The position numbers and the translations under genes are program-made. A stretch of DNA of 64,000 nt, from assembly GCA_015179025.1 (NCBI GenBank), contig WHUX01000010.1, positions 62,001 through 126,000 of the forward strand, read 5' to 3'. The notes under the pieces were generated by a model. The model saw nothing but the letters and a program-made list of their open reading frames with translations. It did not search any database and was not told the DNA's origin. Positions within the stretch are counted from its first letter, which is position 1. Each line of letters starts with the position of its first letter. Source of the stretch: Terfezia claveryi. Lineage: Eukaryota; Ascomycota; Pezizomycetes; Pezizales; Pezizaceae. This document shows positions 1-11,407 of this stretch, piece after piece.

Positions 1-677
1 CTTTGCAGCGGAGATGATCATGCTGTCAAAGTTGAGCTGGACTTGGGCGACGAGAATGAAGATGGATTTGATGTTTTCGGTGAAGTCGCCGATGGCCATG
101 GTAAGTGTTAGGGGGGAGGAGGAGGCAATGAAGGATGGGGGGAGGTCCTTATGGGTCTGTAGGGGGTTAGCTGGTTCCCTGAATATTGAGCAGGGCTGAA
201 AGAGGCATTGGGGAGGGACATACGATTTCAAGCTTAGCCTTAGCAGTTGTTGGGGCGACGTCGAAGGGGAAGAACGTCTCGATGCCGGTATCGGCTTGTT
301 GCACAAAGAGGTATGCTTGGTGAGGAACACCGACTTCATTACCAGCTTGGAATGTCATTGACAATCGGAGGACTTCCCCGGAAGAGAGAGTTATTGGGGT
401 TGAAACGGGTTTGTCGACGGTGAATCTGTGGGACAAGAGCGGTGGTTAGCCAGCGTCGTCATCTCCGGGAATTGACAACGCATGTATAAAACGAGGGAGA
501 AAGTGTATGAATAACATACTCTTCAGACACACTTGGAGCCGTATCCCCCTTCTTTGCCGTCACCAGTTTGGCCCCAGAGATATTCCACTTCAGCCTCTCC
601 TGCTTCTCCCCAGCATCCTGAGCTGCAACAACCGCTGCCAAACCGGCAACCGCCGTAGCTATTATTCCCCACCGCAT
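1..677 (-). CDS. SWP1: Ribophorin II / Swp1 subunit of oligosaccharyltransferase (5' part, runs off the window)
   Basis: Non-catalytic subunit of the ER oligosaccharyltransferase complex, which moves the lipid-linked glycan to Asn-X-Ser/Thr sites. The ATG is at 677. Exon 1 is 677-520, exon 2 is 425-224, and exon 3 runs from 156 past the window start. Both donors are GTATGT and the frame holds across both joins. The product starts with a signal peptide (about residues 1-19, MRWGIIATAVAGLAAVVAA). It then has the family pattern WNISGA, a stretch ending VPHQAYLFV, FPFDVAP, and KLEITHKDLPPSF across the second splice. Only about 172 residues are visible, so the C-terminal membrane segments lie outside. 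It is divergent from ORC6 with about 260 bp between the start codons. Identification rests on the conserved ribophorin II pattern; the exon structure is inferred from splice signals. Confidence 0.85.
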
Positions 678-935
678 CCTGAAAAGCCACGGAGTATAGG
701 TTCTTTACCGGTAAGCTTCCTGGGGTGATGTTACGATGGACAATTGCAATTTCGTGCACTGAATTCCGGAACCCGCGATGCTCAAAGCTCTAAAGGCAAC
801 GTGGTGTCGTACGCCCGCCAAGACATTGAGTCTTGGCGCGGCAGGTCAAGCTATTATGTGAGACCAGAGGTGCCTTCAATCGTCAGGTAAACAAACGACT
901 GTCACAAATTCTACAAACCGACAAGGAGAGCAGAG

Positions 936-2227
936 ATGAACAGATCCCTTGAAACGACTCTGACGGGGCTCATCCCGACGCTTACGGGGCCCATCCCACC
1001 CGAGCTGGTGAATATGGCTGCTTCCCTACTCGCGCTCTCGCGGCAGAGAGTGGGTGCACTGAAGCCGGAGGAGGAGAGTGCCAGGGCGTATCTATGCGCG
1101 CATATCGCTTGTGAGCGGTGCGCTATTGTCCCCTCCTTCCACTCATACTTCGCATGGTCGCTGATTTTCTTGGTGCAGACTACGTGTCCCTCTCGACCTT
1201 CCCCCGTCGAACCCCGACCGCCCCTCCCAAAACGCCAATACAACCTCCTCCACACCCAATTCTCCAACGCTCTCCCCTCCTCCGGCCCCCGCCCACCAAG
1301 CCCCACCAAAAAGCCTCCTCCTGCAGCTCCCCGTACCCCCCGTACCGCCCAGCGCGGCCCCACGTTAAAACAAGCCCCCGTCCCCCCTCTTCAGACCCAA
1401 TCTCCGACCTGGTCGTCCGGGTTTGCACCCACCAGATCCTTGCACCTGCCTCGAATACCGTTTCCCCCCCAGCAGCTACCGTGTACAAACATGTCCTTGC
1501 CGCTTCAAAAGCCATTGAGCTATCACCCCCAACGACCCCACTAGACACAATCAACACAATGGCGACCCTCTCCGCGATATACATCCTCACGGCATCGAAG
1601 CTCTCGGGGAAAGAAATCACGGGGGAAGTATATACCCGGCAGCGGGCCCAATTGTGTATTGCCCTTGAAGAAGTCAGTTCCGACTGGGGATGTGCTACCG
1701 GGCTGGCAGTATCTTTACCATTCAGCACTCTAGCTAAATCCAAGACTTTTTCAAGGAAAGACTTATCTACAGTCCCCCGCGATGGACCCGTAAGAGTTAA
1801 AATCGTTTCCAACGACGTAGACGAAGCCCTCAACGCCCTCATGGCAGACACAAAAGCCCTAGCCTGGCTCGGCACCGTACCGGTCTGGTCTCCCCCTCAT
1901 CCATCAAATGATCTCCCCCCAGTACAGACAGCCGATGAAGCGACAGAATTCGAGCCCTGGGTTGATCCAGATGAAGTACAACTGGGCCGACAGAGGGCTA
2001 ATACCAGTGGGGTGAGGAGGAATGGAGGGACTGGGAGTAGGGGGAATGCAGATCATAGTGGGGGGGCGGGGATCGGGAGGATGTTGCAGGATAGAGTGGA
2101 TTATTTGAGTGAGAAGAGGAAAATGGGGTATCTGGAGTGGAAGAGGGACATAATGTGGAGGGTTCTGGAAGTTGAAAAAGGTGATGAGAGTGGCCATGGC
2201 GGGGAGGGCAAGGTGTCGGTAAGATGA
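936..2227 (+). CDS. ORC6: Origin recognition complex subunit 6, reading frame broken twice in this sequence
   Basis: Sixth subunit of the origin recognition complex, needed for MCM loading at replication origins. Exon 1 is 936-1117, starts MNRSLETTLTGLIPTLTGPI and includes EEESARAYLCAHIACER, typical of fungal Orc6. The intron is 1118-1178 (GTGCGC...GTGCAG) and exon 2 begins RLRVPLDLPP. The homologous sequence then continues in another frame (VEPRPPLPKRQYNLLHTQF) and later in a third (SDLVVRVCTHQIL, down to the conserved C-terminal helix around MLQDRVDYLSEKRK). The first switch falls at a C5 run (1201-1205) and the second near C runs at about 1376-1388. Each is explained by one missing C. I therefore read it as a real gene with two homopolymer errors, or as a recently broken gene, rather than three introns. 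A further small in-frame intron near 1672-1710 is possible. Confidence 0.75.
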
Positions 2228-2444
2228 AGTGAAGAAGCTCTGTAGAGCTGTGTATTGGGTTTATAATTGCATTGCAATGGGCGTTATGAGTTGATATATA
2301 GTGCAATATATATCATAATGTTAATTAATCTATAACTTTTTTGATGGAATGGCCACCTCACAGGTACCATAGACTTCAGGGTAACGTCAACTGATCTACC
2401 AATCTCAATCATGCTCATCATTTGCCCCTTCCACTCAATCACCT

Positions 2445-2534
2445 GGTTCTATGGCGCAATTGGTTAGCGCGTCCGGCTGTTAATATCCAAGTTGGCATAC
2501 CGGGAGGTTGAAAGTTCGAGTCTTTCTAGTACCG
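2445..2534 (+). tRNA. tRNA-Asn (anticodon GTT) with an intron
   Basis: The sequence folds as a cloverleaf. The acceptor stem GGTTCTA pairs with TAGTACC with one mismatch. The D arm is GCGC...GCGC, the anticodon stem TCCGG/CCGGG, the loop CTGTTA...A, and the T arm GAAAG-TTCGAGT-CTTTC. The anticodon GTT follows T33 directly. About 16 nt between positions 37 and 38 (2494-2509 approximately) form the usual nuclear tRNA intron. A T9 run follows six bases downstream. The acceptor mismatch is unusual but tolerable. Confidence 0.85.
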
Positions 2535-2539
2535 ACCTG

Positions 2540-2548
2540 TTTTTTTTT
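2540..2548 (+). terminator. RNA polymerase III terminator of the tRNA-Asn gene
   Basis: A run of nine T begins six bases after the discriminator base of the tRNA. A T tract in this place is the standard pol III stop signal. Confidence 0.8.
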
Positions 2549-2773
2549 AATTTATTTTTTTAATATTTTTTTTCCTTCTGTATTGGACGGATGGCACTTT
2601 ATAGGGAAGGAAGGCAATGTGAATTACTAGCCGTGATCTGTGTATTACTGCGGGAACTGTTTATATAGTAGCTACCGATACTTGTAAAAGCCTGATGATC
2701 TTAAAATGAAATCCTTGCATTACCCTGAAGTTACGTATGATTTGTGAACATCCCTAGTCTATTTGCACGACCC

Positions 2774-3724
2774 TTACTTGCTTGCCCCACCCGCAGCCCA
2801 GCTCTCCGGCCTCAGTGCAAAAGTCTTGACCTTAAACAGTCCCAAGCTCGACGGGAACCCTCTTTGTATTTCCTCCTTTACAATTACAAGCCCTGCCTCC
2901 TTGAATAGCTTCTTGAATTTCGCCTCTGTGCGAGTAACGCTGTTGTCTTGGTCGTCAAAGATGTCTTCTGCGCCAGATGCTAGGTTCTCTTTGACGATGA
3001 TAAGGCCATTCGGGGCGGAGATGCCTGCAGCACAGCGGCGGAGGTAGGCGACTAGGTCAGCGTCTCGGAGATGACCAACACACCATTGGCTGTGAAAGGG
3101 ATTAGCATGTGGTGAGAGGGTGCCAGATTTAGATTTTGGAATGTGACGTACTTCCAAATCAACTCGTAGGCCCCTTCCTTCGGCGTCCAGTGCTCTAGGC
3201 CGACATTATACACATCCCCGATCTTCCCGGCGTCCCGTAATGATGCAAAGTCTTTCCCGGCGGTAATTGCGTTTGTGAACTTTTCCACTGGCTCGATGAT
3301 GTCGACAGTTGAGCAGAAGCGGGAAAGAAGGTCTTTGGTTATCCGGCCAATTCTAACCCACGTGGAAGGTTAGCCGAGCCGCCGAAGCCGAAGCCGAAGT
3401 ATATATTGGTGCAATTAGGTGAGCTGGCATACCCAGCACCGCAATCGGCGCCCCGGACCGGAGTATCCTTAGGATCTCGTCGGAAGCCGAGTTTCGTGAG
3501 AAGGTTTGTGGAGGATTGAATGTCAATTCGGCTGATCTACAAATTCTGTCGTCAAAAAGCATCACGATCGCACAACGAAAAGTAACGGGAAATTGCGCAC
3601 TTACCTGAGGGAATCCTCCCATGATTCCTGCTAAGGAGGTTGGAACTTCATTCCAATATTGGATGGCCTTTTCTGCGTCGATGAGAGAGTCGGGCGTCGG
3701 TGAGGAATTTGTGTCGGCCGCCAT
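2774..3724 (-). CDS. TAE1: Alpha-N-terminal protein methyltransferase (NTM1/Tae1 family)
   Basis: SAM-dependent enzyme that methylates the free alpha-amino group of proteins starting X-Pro-Lys after Met removal; in yeast the targets are ribosomal proteins. There are four exons: 3724-3605, 3536-3433, 3352-3152 and 3089-2774. All joins keep the frame. The spliced protein carries AIQYWNEVPTSLAGIMGG, the SAM-binding motif GADCGAGIGRIT spanning exons 2-3, then EPVEKF, YNVGLEHW, the family signature IWNQWCVGHLRDADLV spanning exons 3-4, IVKENL, DNSVTRTEAKFKKLF and the C-terminal FALRPE. An ATG 69 bp upstream (3793) is in frame, but the 3724 start better matches family length. It is convergent with nothing close; the tRNA lies about 240 bp beyond its 3' end. 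Confidence 0.93.
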
Positions 3725-4332
3725 GTTCTCTCGTTGTGGAATGTTGGTGGAGTGCTCGTTAACAAAGTCAGGATGTACCTTACACCTCGCCAAGCATGAA
3801 CGTCATAGTCATAACGTCATAACACGGACATCTATATACACTCTTCATGTCATATGTCCGGAGTTCAAATTGGTTGATTCAGGACTACCATGACTACCAT
3901 TCACTCAGCATTTACCGAATGCATAGTCTCGTGCCTGAATGCATCGTATATCACAAGCGGGTTCTGGATGGCAATACGATTCTACTAGACTTTCACCATT
4001 ACTTGCTAGACTTTTACTCATTACTAGACTTTCACTCATGACTTCAGTACTTCTACCTCAAGCTTTAAAGCCGGAAACCTTCAGCTGTGACACGGGATGC
4101 CGATTTCCGGCCCGAGATGCGCAGCTCTTGAGCTTTCACACAGTAATATAACACCATGTGTCTAGGATTAACTTCCATACGGTGGGTATATATATCCTCC
4201 ATGAACTACTTTCCTTTTGACCCTCTGTCCCTGATAGAGCTGTCGATCCATTCCTTAGGTTTTTTTTTTTTTTTTTTTTTTCTTTTTTTCTTTTTTCTTC
4301 TACATATCAACGACAATTACCAGTTCACCAAG
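3725..4332. other. Intergenic: divergent upstream regions of TAE1 and the secreted-protein gene
   Basis: AT-rich, with no open frame I can support. It holds a TATA-like stretch (GGTATATATATCC, about 4182-4195) and a long T tract (4260-4312, broken by a few C) shortly before the ATG at 4333. Together these look like the core promoter and pyrimidine-rich start region of the downstream gene. Confidence 0.5.
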
Positions 4333-6091
4333 ATGGTCCACTTCAAGGCTGCCCTTTGGTCCATTTTTGTTGGCTTGGCTGTTGCTTCTGCATTCCCCCA
4401 CGGGTTTGTTATGTCCCTCCACTTTTCTTGAGGTCATTTGCTTACAAAAGTTTTAGGGACATCGAGAAAAGCAATACTCTCGCAAAACGTGATGTAAGTT
4501 TCCAAATTTCATGAATTCGTTATCAAGCATTGATACTCATGAGAACCAGGGACTTCTTCCCCGTGGCGGCAAGACTATCGACCCGGCAAAGATCGAGCGT
4601 ATGAGGAAAAATCTAGGCCCCCAAGACCCAGTGGAAGAGGAGGAGGAGGATGAGGAGCCTATTCTAAGAATTCAGACAGCCCCCAATGCTCCTCACCAAA
4701 AGACCAAAGCCCCTGCCCCTCAGCAAAAGACCAAGTCCCCTGCTCCCAAGCAAAAGACCAAAGCCCCTGCTCCTCAGCAAAAGACCAAAGCCCCTACTCC
4801 AAAGACTCCAAAGCCCACTATCAATGTCAAAGACAATAGTCCTGCCCCAGAAATCTACCGAAACAGCAACAACGGCAAGGTGGCAGATTCAATACTTGAA
4901 TTAAAGAGGAATAAGCTGGCACCCCAGCAAAACCAGCCCCAACAACGGAAGCCTGCTGCCCCAAAACGGCCTTCTCCAAGACTACCAATCCAAGAGGAAG
5001 AGGAAGAGGAAGAGGATGAGGAAGAGGAAGAGGAAATCGAGGTCCGCCCGGCCCCTCGGAAGAGTGGCAAGAAGCCTCAACCTCAAGGCTCGTCTCTCAA
5101 GCAGCCACCCGAGAGGCCCCAAGCCCCAGGCAAGCCTCCCAAGCAGCAACCCGAGAAGAAGCAACCCCAAGGCAAGCCTCCCAAGCAGCAACCCGAGAAG
5201 AAGCAACCGCAGCGACCTTCTTCCAAGAAGCAAGCGCCAGCCCCAGAAGAGGATGAAGGCGCAAATCAGCAGAGCCCCCAGACCTCAAGGCCTGGTAGTG
5301 GTCAAAAGAAGCAGAAGCCTAAGCCTGGAAAGCCAAAGCTTCCCTCGCCCGGCCCATCAAAGTTCCAAAACAAGAAGGCCGAGAAGCTGGGCGGGCCTAA
5401 GTTTGTACCTCAACCTTCTCAGGATGATGGTGATGAGGAAGAAACCGTGTGGCCTGCCCCCAAGAAGCAACCACAAATTTCTCCGAATATCTCTCAGGGT
5501 GGGCCAAAGGACCGCAGCGGCGGCTCTAGATCCCGTAAACAAGCTGGAGCGAAACCCAACGGGTCCAAGTTCCGTAAGCAGGGCCCTGTATCAGAAGATG
5601 ACGACTATGACTATGATGTCCAGGGTTCCGAGCGTGCGGCCAAAGATGCTGTCCAAACTGCTGGTGCACCAAGAGATGGCCCTGGCCCTTCTCAGTACCG
5701 CAAGATCAACAATGCCCCCAGGACAAAGAACCAGGCGACTGCAAAGAGGCCTAATTCCCAACCGGGCGTCACTGAAGTCGCCACTGAAGACACTGCCGGT
5801 ACCAGCGCCGATCAACCCAAGGCTGGAGGCGGCGGCGGGGGAGACAACTATTTCAAGTGGTTTAGGGCAAGCGAGCAAAGGCCTACCGACTTTGTTGCTA
5901 GCAATAGGGATGGTTGGAAGACAAAGTACCCAGTCCCAGCCATAGACGCAGAACCCGAAGCACCCCCTCCAGCGCCTCCCGCAACTGGCATCGAGAAGCT
6001 ACCATCCAACAAGAGACAGCGAGAGAAGGAGCAGCAAGAGGCCGCACAGAAGGAGCAGAACCGACGTGCATCCAGGCGTGAGAATTTCTAA
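4333..6091 (+). CDS. Secreted, intrinsically disordered Pro/Lys/Gln/Glu-rich protein of unknown function
   Basis: There are three exons: 4333-4403, 4457-4493 and 4550-6091. The protein is about 549 residues. It starts with a clear signal peptide (MVHFKAALWSIFVGLAVASA, then FPHG) and reaches a Lys-Arg (AKRD) at about residues 34-35, where a Kex2-type protease could cut. The rest is low complexity: five near copies of APAPQQKTK (residues about 95-130), Glu/Asp blocks (EEEEEEEEDEEEEE), and two copies of a PPKQQPEKKQPQ unit. A less repetitive C-terminal part contains a Gly6 run, DNYFKWFRASEQRPTDF and a charged tail. There are no Cys-rich or enzymatic motifs. The acidic/basic block pattern suggests a cell-wall or extracellular polymer-binding protein, but that is a guess. 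I recognise no family. Confidence 0.75.
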
Positions 6092-8028
6092 GAAGGTAGA
6101 GCCTTTTTTTTTTTTTTTCTGTTTGCTGTTCCATAGATGCTTGACTCATCTGCTAGCCTAAACATGCCAGAGGGATTTCAGATTTGTTTTAGTCCCACCT
6201 GAGCTGAAGCATATACGAATCTATCCCTATCATGGTATAGTAATGGTGTACATACACGTATACGAAAACATTTGTGTCAATATATCTTATTCTGTTCTTA
6301 TCTCCTGCAAAGTGTGAGACTCTCTCGCCGCATTACTAATATGAAACTAGATGGAGTAGAGCCTGTTGTTTTCTGAATTCTCCAAAAACCGGCCCCTACG
6401 GTAGTCGAATTTTCCCAAGATGAACCCGGTACAATGATAGAACTCGAGGCAAAGCCCCCAATCTCAGGACACCCCACCAGCAAGAATAGATACTGAACCC
6501 AAATGATATGCAACATATCTATAAACTTGGTATCCAACAATACCTACGTATGATTTTGACCTCGCATCTCTATAGCTGGAAATACGTCAACGCCTGGATG
6601 TTGGCTTTGTTGGATTCGAGCTAGAAGTTGAGATACGTTGGTCATGAAATATCTTACTGCATTTATTTCTCAGTGGGAAATATATGACACCGAAATATAT
6701 TCGCCGACCCCACCACCGTGATACGTGGAGAATGGGCAGTCGTGCCCCGGACAATAATAACAACCGCTCTCCCCCCACCCTCGACAGGCACATACCAACG
6801 GTTCTCTTGCCTAGTTCTGTATGAAGGCAAAGGAAGGCAAGGGAATTGAGCCTGTAAACACACAACTATTTCCTTTGTTAAAAGAAGCATAGGGATCCGA
6901 ACCTGCACCGCATTGATTTGCGGTTGAGTGTGGAACGCGGCCCACCATGAGACACCCACAGTGCTCAGAAAATAAAAACCGACTACCCCCATACAGGTGA
7001 GGATCTTTCCTCCCAATACACTTACTCGGCATGAGAGTAGAAATTCTCATTCTCATATACTTGGGTCACAGTTGGGACTTAAGTGAGCCTGTATTCACCC
7101 CTTTTTTGCTTGAGCGTGCATTATTGTTTCTTTTGCAGTGCCAGGACAGCATTCGAGAACGTAGGACACTCTCGCCAAAAGTTATTGTTTTTTTTTTGTT
7201 TCCTGCATGATACCCTATGCTGGACGTTTGCATCGGCTGAGGGGAAATGTTTCGTGGTCTGTTCAGACGGACTGTGAATGCCTTCACACTTGGGTTGGCT
7301 GCACTTGTCCACTTAATTCCAGTTGAACAAAAAAACCTGATGCAAGAAGCCACTTACTGGTACGGGGTAACCAAAAGTGGCGGAAAGATATCTCGAAAAA
7401 AAAAAAAAAAGATCTAGTAACTACAGAGAAGCCTAGACTGGGACCAGGCGAGAAGGCAGAGGTAGCTGCAGATATTACGAAGCAGAAAAAGATCAAGGGG
7501 AATATTCCTGAGCCCACTCAGAATCAGGGGTATTAATTAACAACGCTCATCATACCCGGCTTCAAGATCCCCGACAAATGCCACGATAAAAACTGACCGG
7601 GTTTTTTCGATGACAATTGGGAGGTGGTCGGATTAGAATAGGTATGTTTGAATAGGCAATTGCGGAAAGAGGGCTCCCCAGAGAAGCTATTGTCCCTCTG
7701 GATGCTTTTTTTTTTTTTTAAAAAAAACTTTTTTCTCAAGGACTGCACGAGGCTTATGCCGTGATTGTATTGGACAATGCCCAGGGTCTCTTTGAAATTT
7801 GGCCCTGAGGACGGGGAAAAGTGGAAGAGATTGTACCTTACTACTGGACAGTTATTGAGGGTTACGGTAACAATAGTTCGAGTGTCAATATCATTAACTT
7901 TTCCCGTCACAAAAAACTGCTATGAGAAAATGGCAGCGTCATGACGTCGACTCTCTGGTGCAAAAAGCTTAAGCATAATACTTGCATTGATCCTCCCACA
8001 ATTCCGCGATACGTCAATTGTGCAGCAA
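6092..8028. other. Intergenic, 1.9 kb, no supported gene
   Basis: Contains homopolymer runs (T13 at 6106-6118, A14 near 7396, T12 then A7 near 7708-7726) and several open frames on the minus strand that lack family features. A minus-strand frame at 7016-6663 begins with a hydrophobic stretch (GVVGFYFLSTVGVSWWAAF) and is the only one that might be a small membrane protein; I cannot support it further. Confidence 0.45.
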
Positions 8029-9390
8029 ATGAAGAGCGTATATCTCCTCCACCAGCTTCTCCGACCCCGGGTCAACTGCTCCAAACACATCCCCTACAGA
8101 AGCCTTTCCACCACCCCAACACCCCACCATGAAAACCCACTCGTAAACAATCCCTTCTTCTCAAAGAGCTTACAGAGTCGGCAAACTAACATTTATCCCC
8201 AGGGCCTCCCGCGCACCGGCTCCCCCCCTCCCCTTCCGCGGATGCAGCGCGGCCTCCCACAGAAACGCCGCGTCCCCCATGTAGCAAAAACGCTCCTCGT
8301 CTCGTCCGCCAAAGGCGGCGTCGGGAAATCTACTATCGCCGTGAACATCGCTGCCGCTGCTGCATTAGGCCTCCACACCGCGCACCCCTCACCCGACACC
8401 ACTACCACCACCACCACCACTTCCTCCTCCCCCTCCTACTCGTTCCACCCAAAAAACCGCCCCTTGCGAGTAGGTCTACTCGATTTAGACCTCTTCGGCC
8501 CCAGCATCCCCACCCTGCTCAACCTCTCCGGCCCCGGACACGAGCCCCGGCTAAATCCGCAGAACCAACTTCTCCCGCTGACAAACCACGGCGTGAAATG
8601 CATGAGCATGGGATTTCTTCTTCCGCAGGGTGGGGAGGGGGCGCCAGTTGCGTGGAGGGGGCTGATGGTCATGAAAGCGGTGCAGCAGTTACTGTGGGAA
8701 GTCGATTGGAGCGGGCCTGGTGGGAGGGGAGCGGGCGCGGAGCTGGATTTATTGGTTGTGGATATGCCCCCCGGGACGGGAGATGTGCAGTTGAGTGTGG
8801 GGCAGCAATTGGTTGTCGATGGTATGCCCTCGGAACACCCCTCCCCCCCTCACCCCCCTCTCTCTCCCTCTCTCCCTGAATTAAAGGAGGGGAAGAAAGA
8901 AGCAGAAGGGTAATGTGGTAGCGGGAGGGTAGGCGCGGTAATAGTCACAACACCACAAGATATCGCACTCATTGATGCCGTTAAAGGCGTAAACATGTTC
9001 CGGAAATTAGATATCCCCGTACCTCCCCCCTTCCCTCCCCAACACACTCCTCTACTAACATAAATCATAACCCCTACATAGATCCTCGGATTAACCCTCA
9101 ACATGTCGCACTACACCTGCCCCACCTGCTCCACCCCGCACAATATCTTCGGGCACGGACCAGATTCCGTAAATAATGCATGTAGAGAGTTGGGCATTGA
9201 CGTGTTGGCGAATGTACCTCTTGAAGCGAGGGTATGCGAGGATGCGGACGATGGGACGCCGACGGTTATTAGGGATAGTGAGGGGGAGGTGGGAAGCGTG
9301 TTTGGAGGGTTGGTTAGGGAGGTGGTGGGGAGGCTGTGGAGGGGGGATGGGGAGGAGGAGGGGAAATGGGAGGGGGGGGTGAAATTTTAA
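8029..9390 (+). CDS. IND1: Mitochondrial Fe-S protein Ind1 / NUBPL (Mrp/Nbp35-type P-loop NTPase)
   Basis: Delivers Fe-S clusters to respiratory complex I in the mitochondrial matrix. There are four exons: 8029-8142, 8203-8821, 8933-9018 and 9082-9390 (375 aa), all with in-frame joins. The chosen start gives a basic, Ser/Arg-rich N-terminus ([16 protein letters not shown]...RSLSTTP) suited to mitochondrial import; an in-frame ATG at 7987 is less fitting. Motifs in order: HENPL-GLPRTG, deviant Walker [11 protein letters not shown] (about residues 73-82), [41 protein letters not shown], and the cluster-binding CPTC at residues 286-289. A Thr/Ser-rich insert coded by an ACC repeat (about 8397-8427) separates Walker A from the LRVGLLDLD strand. 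Intron 1 is in frame and open, so it could be misread as coding; its ACTAAC branch site and the family alignment show it is removed. Confidence 0.95.
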
Positions 9391-9596
9391 TGTTTGTATA
9401 TTTATAAGTATGGTTGAGAGTTTGGGGAGTGTAATGTTTACAATTTCTTTCTTTTTTTTTTTTTTTTTTTTTTTTTGAGAATAGAAGAGAATATAATGCA
9501 ATGCAATGTGTAATGCCAGTGTATATATATACGTATGTCTATGCAAAGGAACCAGTTCGCTCGAAAGCTCGCCCAACTAAAGCCCAACAAAACCCA

Positions 9597-11407
9597 TCAC
9601 TCACCATCATCATCCTCTTCAATCTCCCCTTTTATCTTCCTGCTCTCCTCCCTCTCCCTCGCCTTCCTTCCCAACGCCTCTACATCCACCACCTCCTTCA
9701 CCGCCTCCCGACTCAGCACCAACGGCCCTGGCTCCCCGCGCTCCTGCACGCAAACAACATCCTCGATCCTAATCCCCATCCCCCAGAACTCCTCCGGCCA
9801 CCGTAGGTCCCCGTGGGGGATGTATATCCCCGGCTCGATGGTGATGCAATGGTTTGCGCAGAGAGGGCCAGAGAAGCTGGGGACGTCGTGGACGGAAAGG
9901 CCGATGTGGTGGGATATAGAATGGGGTTTGAGGGTGGAAATTATCTAATGTGTTTGGGTGGCGGGTTAGTAAAGTTGCTTTTGTTCCAGGGGAGGAGACG
10001 TACTGTTCGATTTACGGTGAATCTCGAACCAAGCTGTTGTAGTTCTGGGACGAAAGCCTCATTCACGAGGTTTTCAATATCGTTGATAGTATTCCCCGGG
10101 ACCGCGAGGGTGATTGCGTATTTCTGAAGATTGAGAACCGCTTGGTAAAGATCTCGTTGCGGGCTGGTAAATATTCCGCTGACAGGCCATGTCCGAGTAA
10201 TATCCGACGGATAATGTGAATATTGCCCCGCCGCATCCACAAGGACCAGTTCACCATCTCTACAGCCCCATAACCTTTGTCAGCTCTACCATACTCCCAC
10301 GGCATAGAGACGGTGGCCTCAACCCCAATCAACCAAAAAGCAGAATCGACACCCTGCCTACGCATACCTCAGCTTCTCATCATTCCTCGTATAGTGAACC
10401 GTACATGCATTTCTCCCACCCGCAACCACAGGAACATATGCCTCCTTCTCACACCCACCGACTCTAAACCTCCATGCCAGATACGCCCATAATTCTGCTT
10501 CCGATTTCCACCGGCGGGACATCGCTTTGTTAAATGCCCGCCCTGACGCCCGCCCAGCTAATCTCATATTCCTAATTTCCCCCGGACTTTTCACAACTCT
10601 GAGTTCTGCTATTTCGGGCGAGAGGTTGATAGGTTGCTTGACTGTGACCCCTTGGCTTCTGAGTCCCTGCAGTAATGACTCCGCTTCAGGTGTAGCGTAT
10701 AGTTCGGTACTCCGAGCAAGGATTTTTGGAAGTTCCAGGTCGACATCGTTGGTAGTGTATACTTCATCCGCATTCCACACGTCTCTCGCTGCCACGAGGC
10801 CGTTAACAGGGCCATTCCACAATGTATCCCAGCTATTCCGGTCGCGAGTCACAAACATAGTCCATTGGTACTCTCCTTCACCGTCGAGGGACTCGAGGAG
10901 TGCGAGGGCGGGAGAGGGTTCAGCCCAGCCGGTTAGGTAGAGGAAGTCAGGGTTTTGGTGGAATTCGTGAAAGACAACGCCAGAGCGGTATTGGAGAGTG
11001 GAGGAGGGGATGATGGCGAGGGAGCCTTTGGGGAGGAGGGCTGTTAGGCGGGTACGGCGAGTGTGGTATTCTTCGGCGGTGATGTTGCGGGTTACTAAGG
11101 AGGGTGTTAGCGAGTGAACTAGAAGGGATTGGGGAATGGGCAAGAAGTTTGAGGGGGAAGAATGGATACATTCTCCGGGGCCAATGAGGTGCGGGTGGGT
11201 TTCGTGAATGGGCTGCCCGAAGGAGAGTTTGCTTGCATGGACGACATCTCCGGCTGCAGACCTCGATTCAGAGGCATGATTCAGTCGACGGATTGGTAGG
11301 TGATGAAGTAAATTCGGGGCTATAGGCACAATGGCCGTGGTCGCCGGTAGTTGTGGTCGCAGCCTTTTCGCTCGCAGCGCACGAGTGCAATTGAGTGCCC
11401 GCCTCAT
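9597..11407 (-). CDS. ICP55: Intermediate cleaving peptidase 55 (mitochondrial Xaa-Pro aminopeptidase, M24B)
   Basis: Metallo-aminopeptidase that trims one residue from imported mitochondrial proteins after MPP cleavage. There are four exons: 11407-11170, 11094-10368, 10259-10004 and 9944-9597 (522 aa). The N-terminus is Arg/Ala-rich (MRRALNCTRALRAKRLRP), a typical presequence. The creatinase N domain has FHEFHQNPDFLYLTGW. The catalytic pita-bread domain supplies the metal ligands in order: Asp in LVLVDAAG, Asp in SDITRTWP, His in ISHHIGL, Glu in ITIEPGIY and Glu in GIRIEDVV. The C-terminus is an acidic, lysine-rich tail. It shares a 177-bp divergent promoter with the CDK7 gene, which holds two TGACG-type elements. 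Confidence 0.95.

Noticed and set aside
1180..1875. Long minus-strand frame antisense to ORC6
   Set aside because: It is the shadow of the C-rich ORC6 coding strand (Gly/Arg-rich composition) and has no family features.
6888..6912. T-arm-like GGTTCGGATCC on the minus strand
   Set aside because: No pairing T stem, anticodon arm or acceptor stem around it, so not a tRNA.
6663..7016. Minus-strand frame with a hydrophobic start (GVVGFYFLSTVGVSWWAAF)
   Set aside because: Only one hydrophobic segment, the remainder is unlike any family, and no convincing partner exons were found. Kept as a note in the intergenic entry.
8143..8202. Open in-frame stretch between the first two IND1 exons, which could be read as coding
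   Set aside because: It has GTAAAC, an ACTAAC branch site and CCCCAG, and removing it restores the family sequence HENPLGLPRTG.
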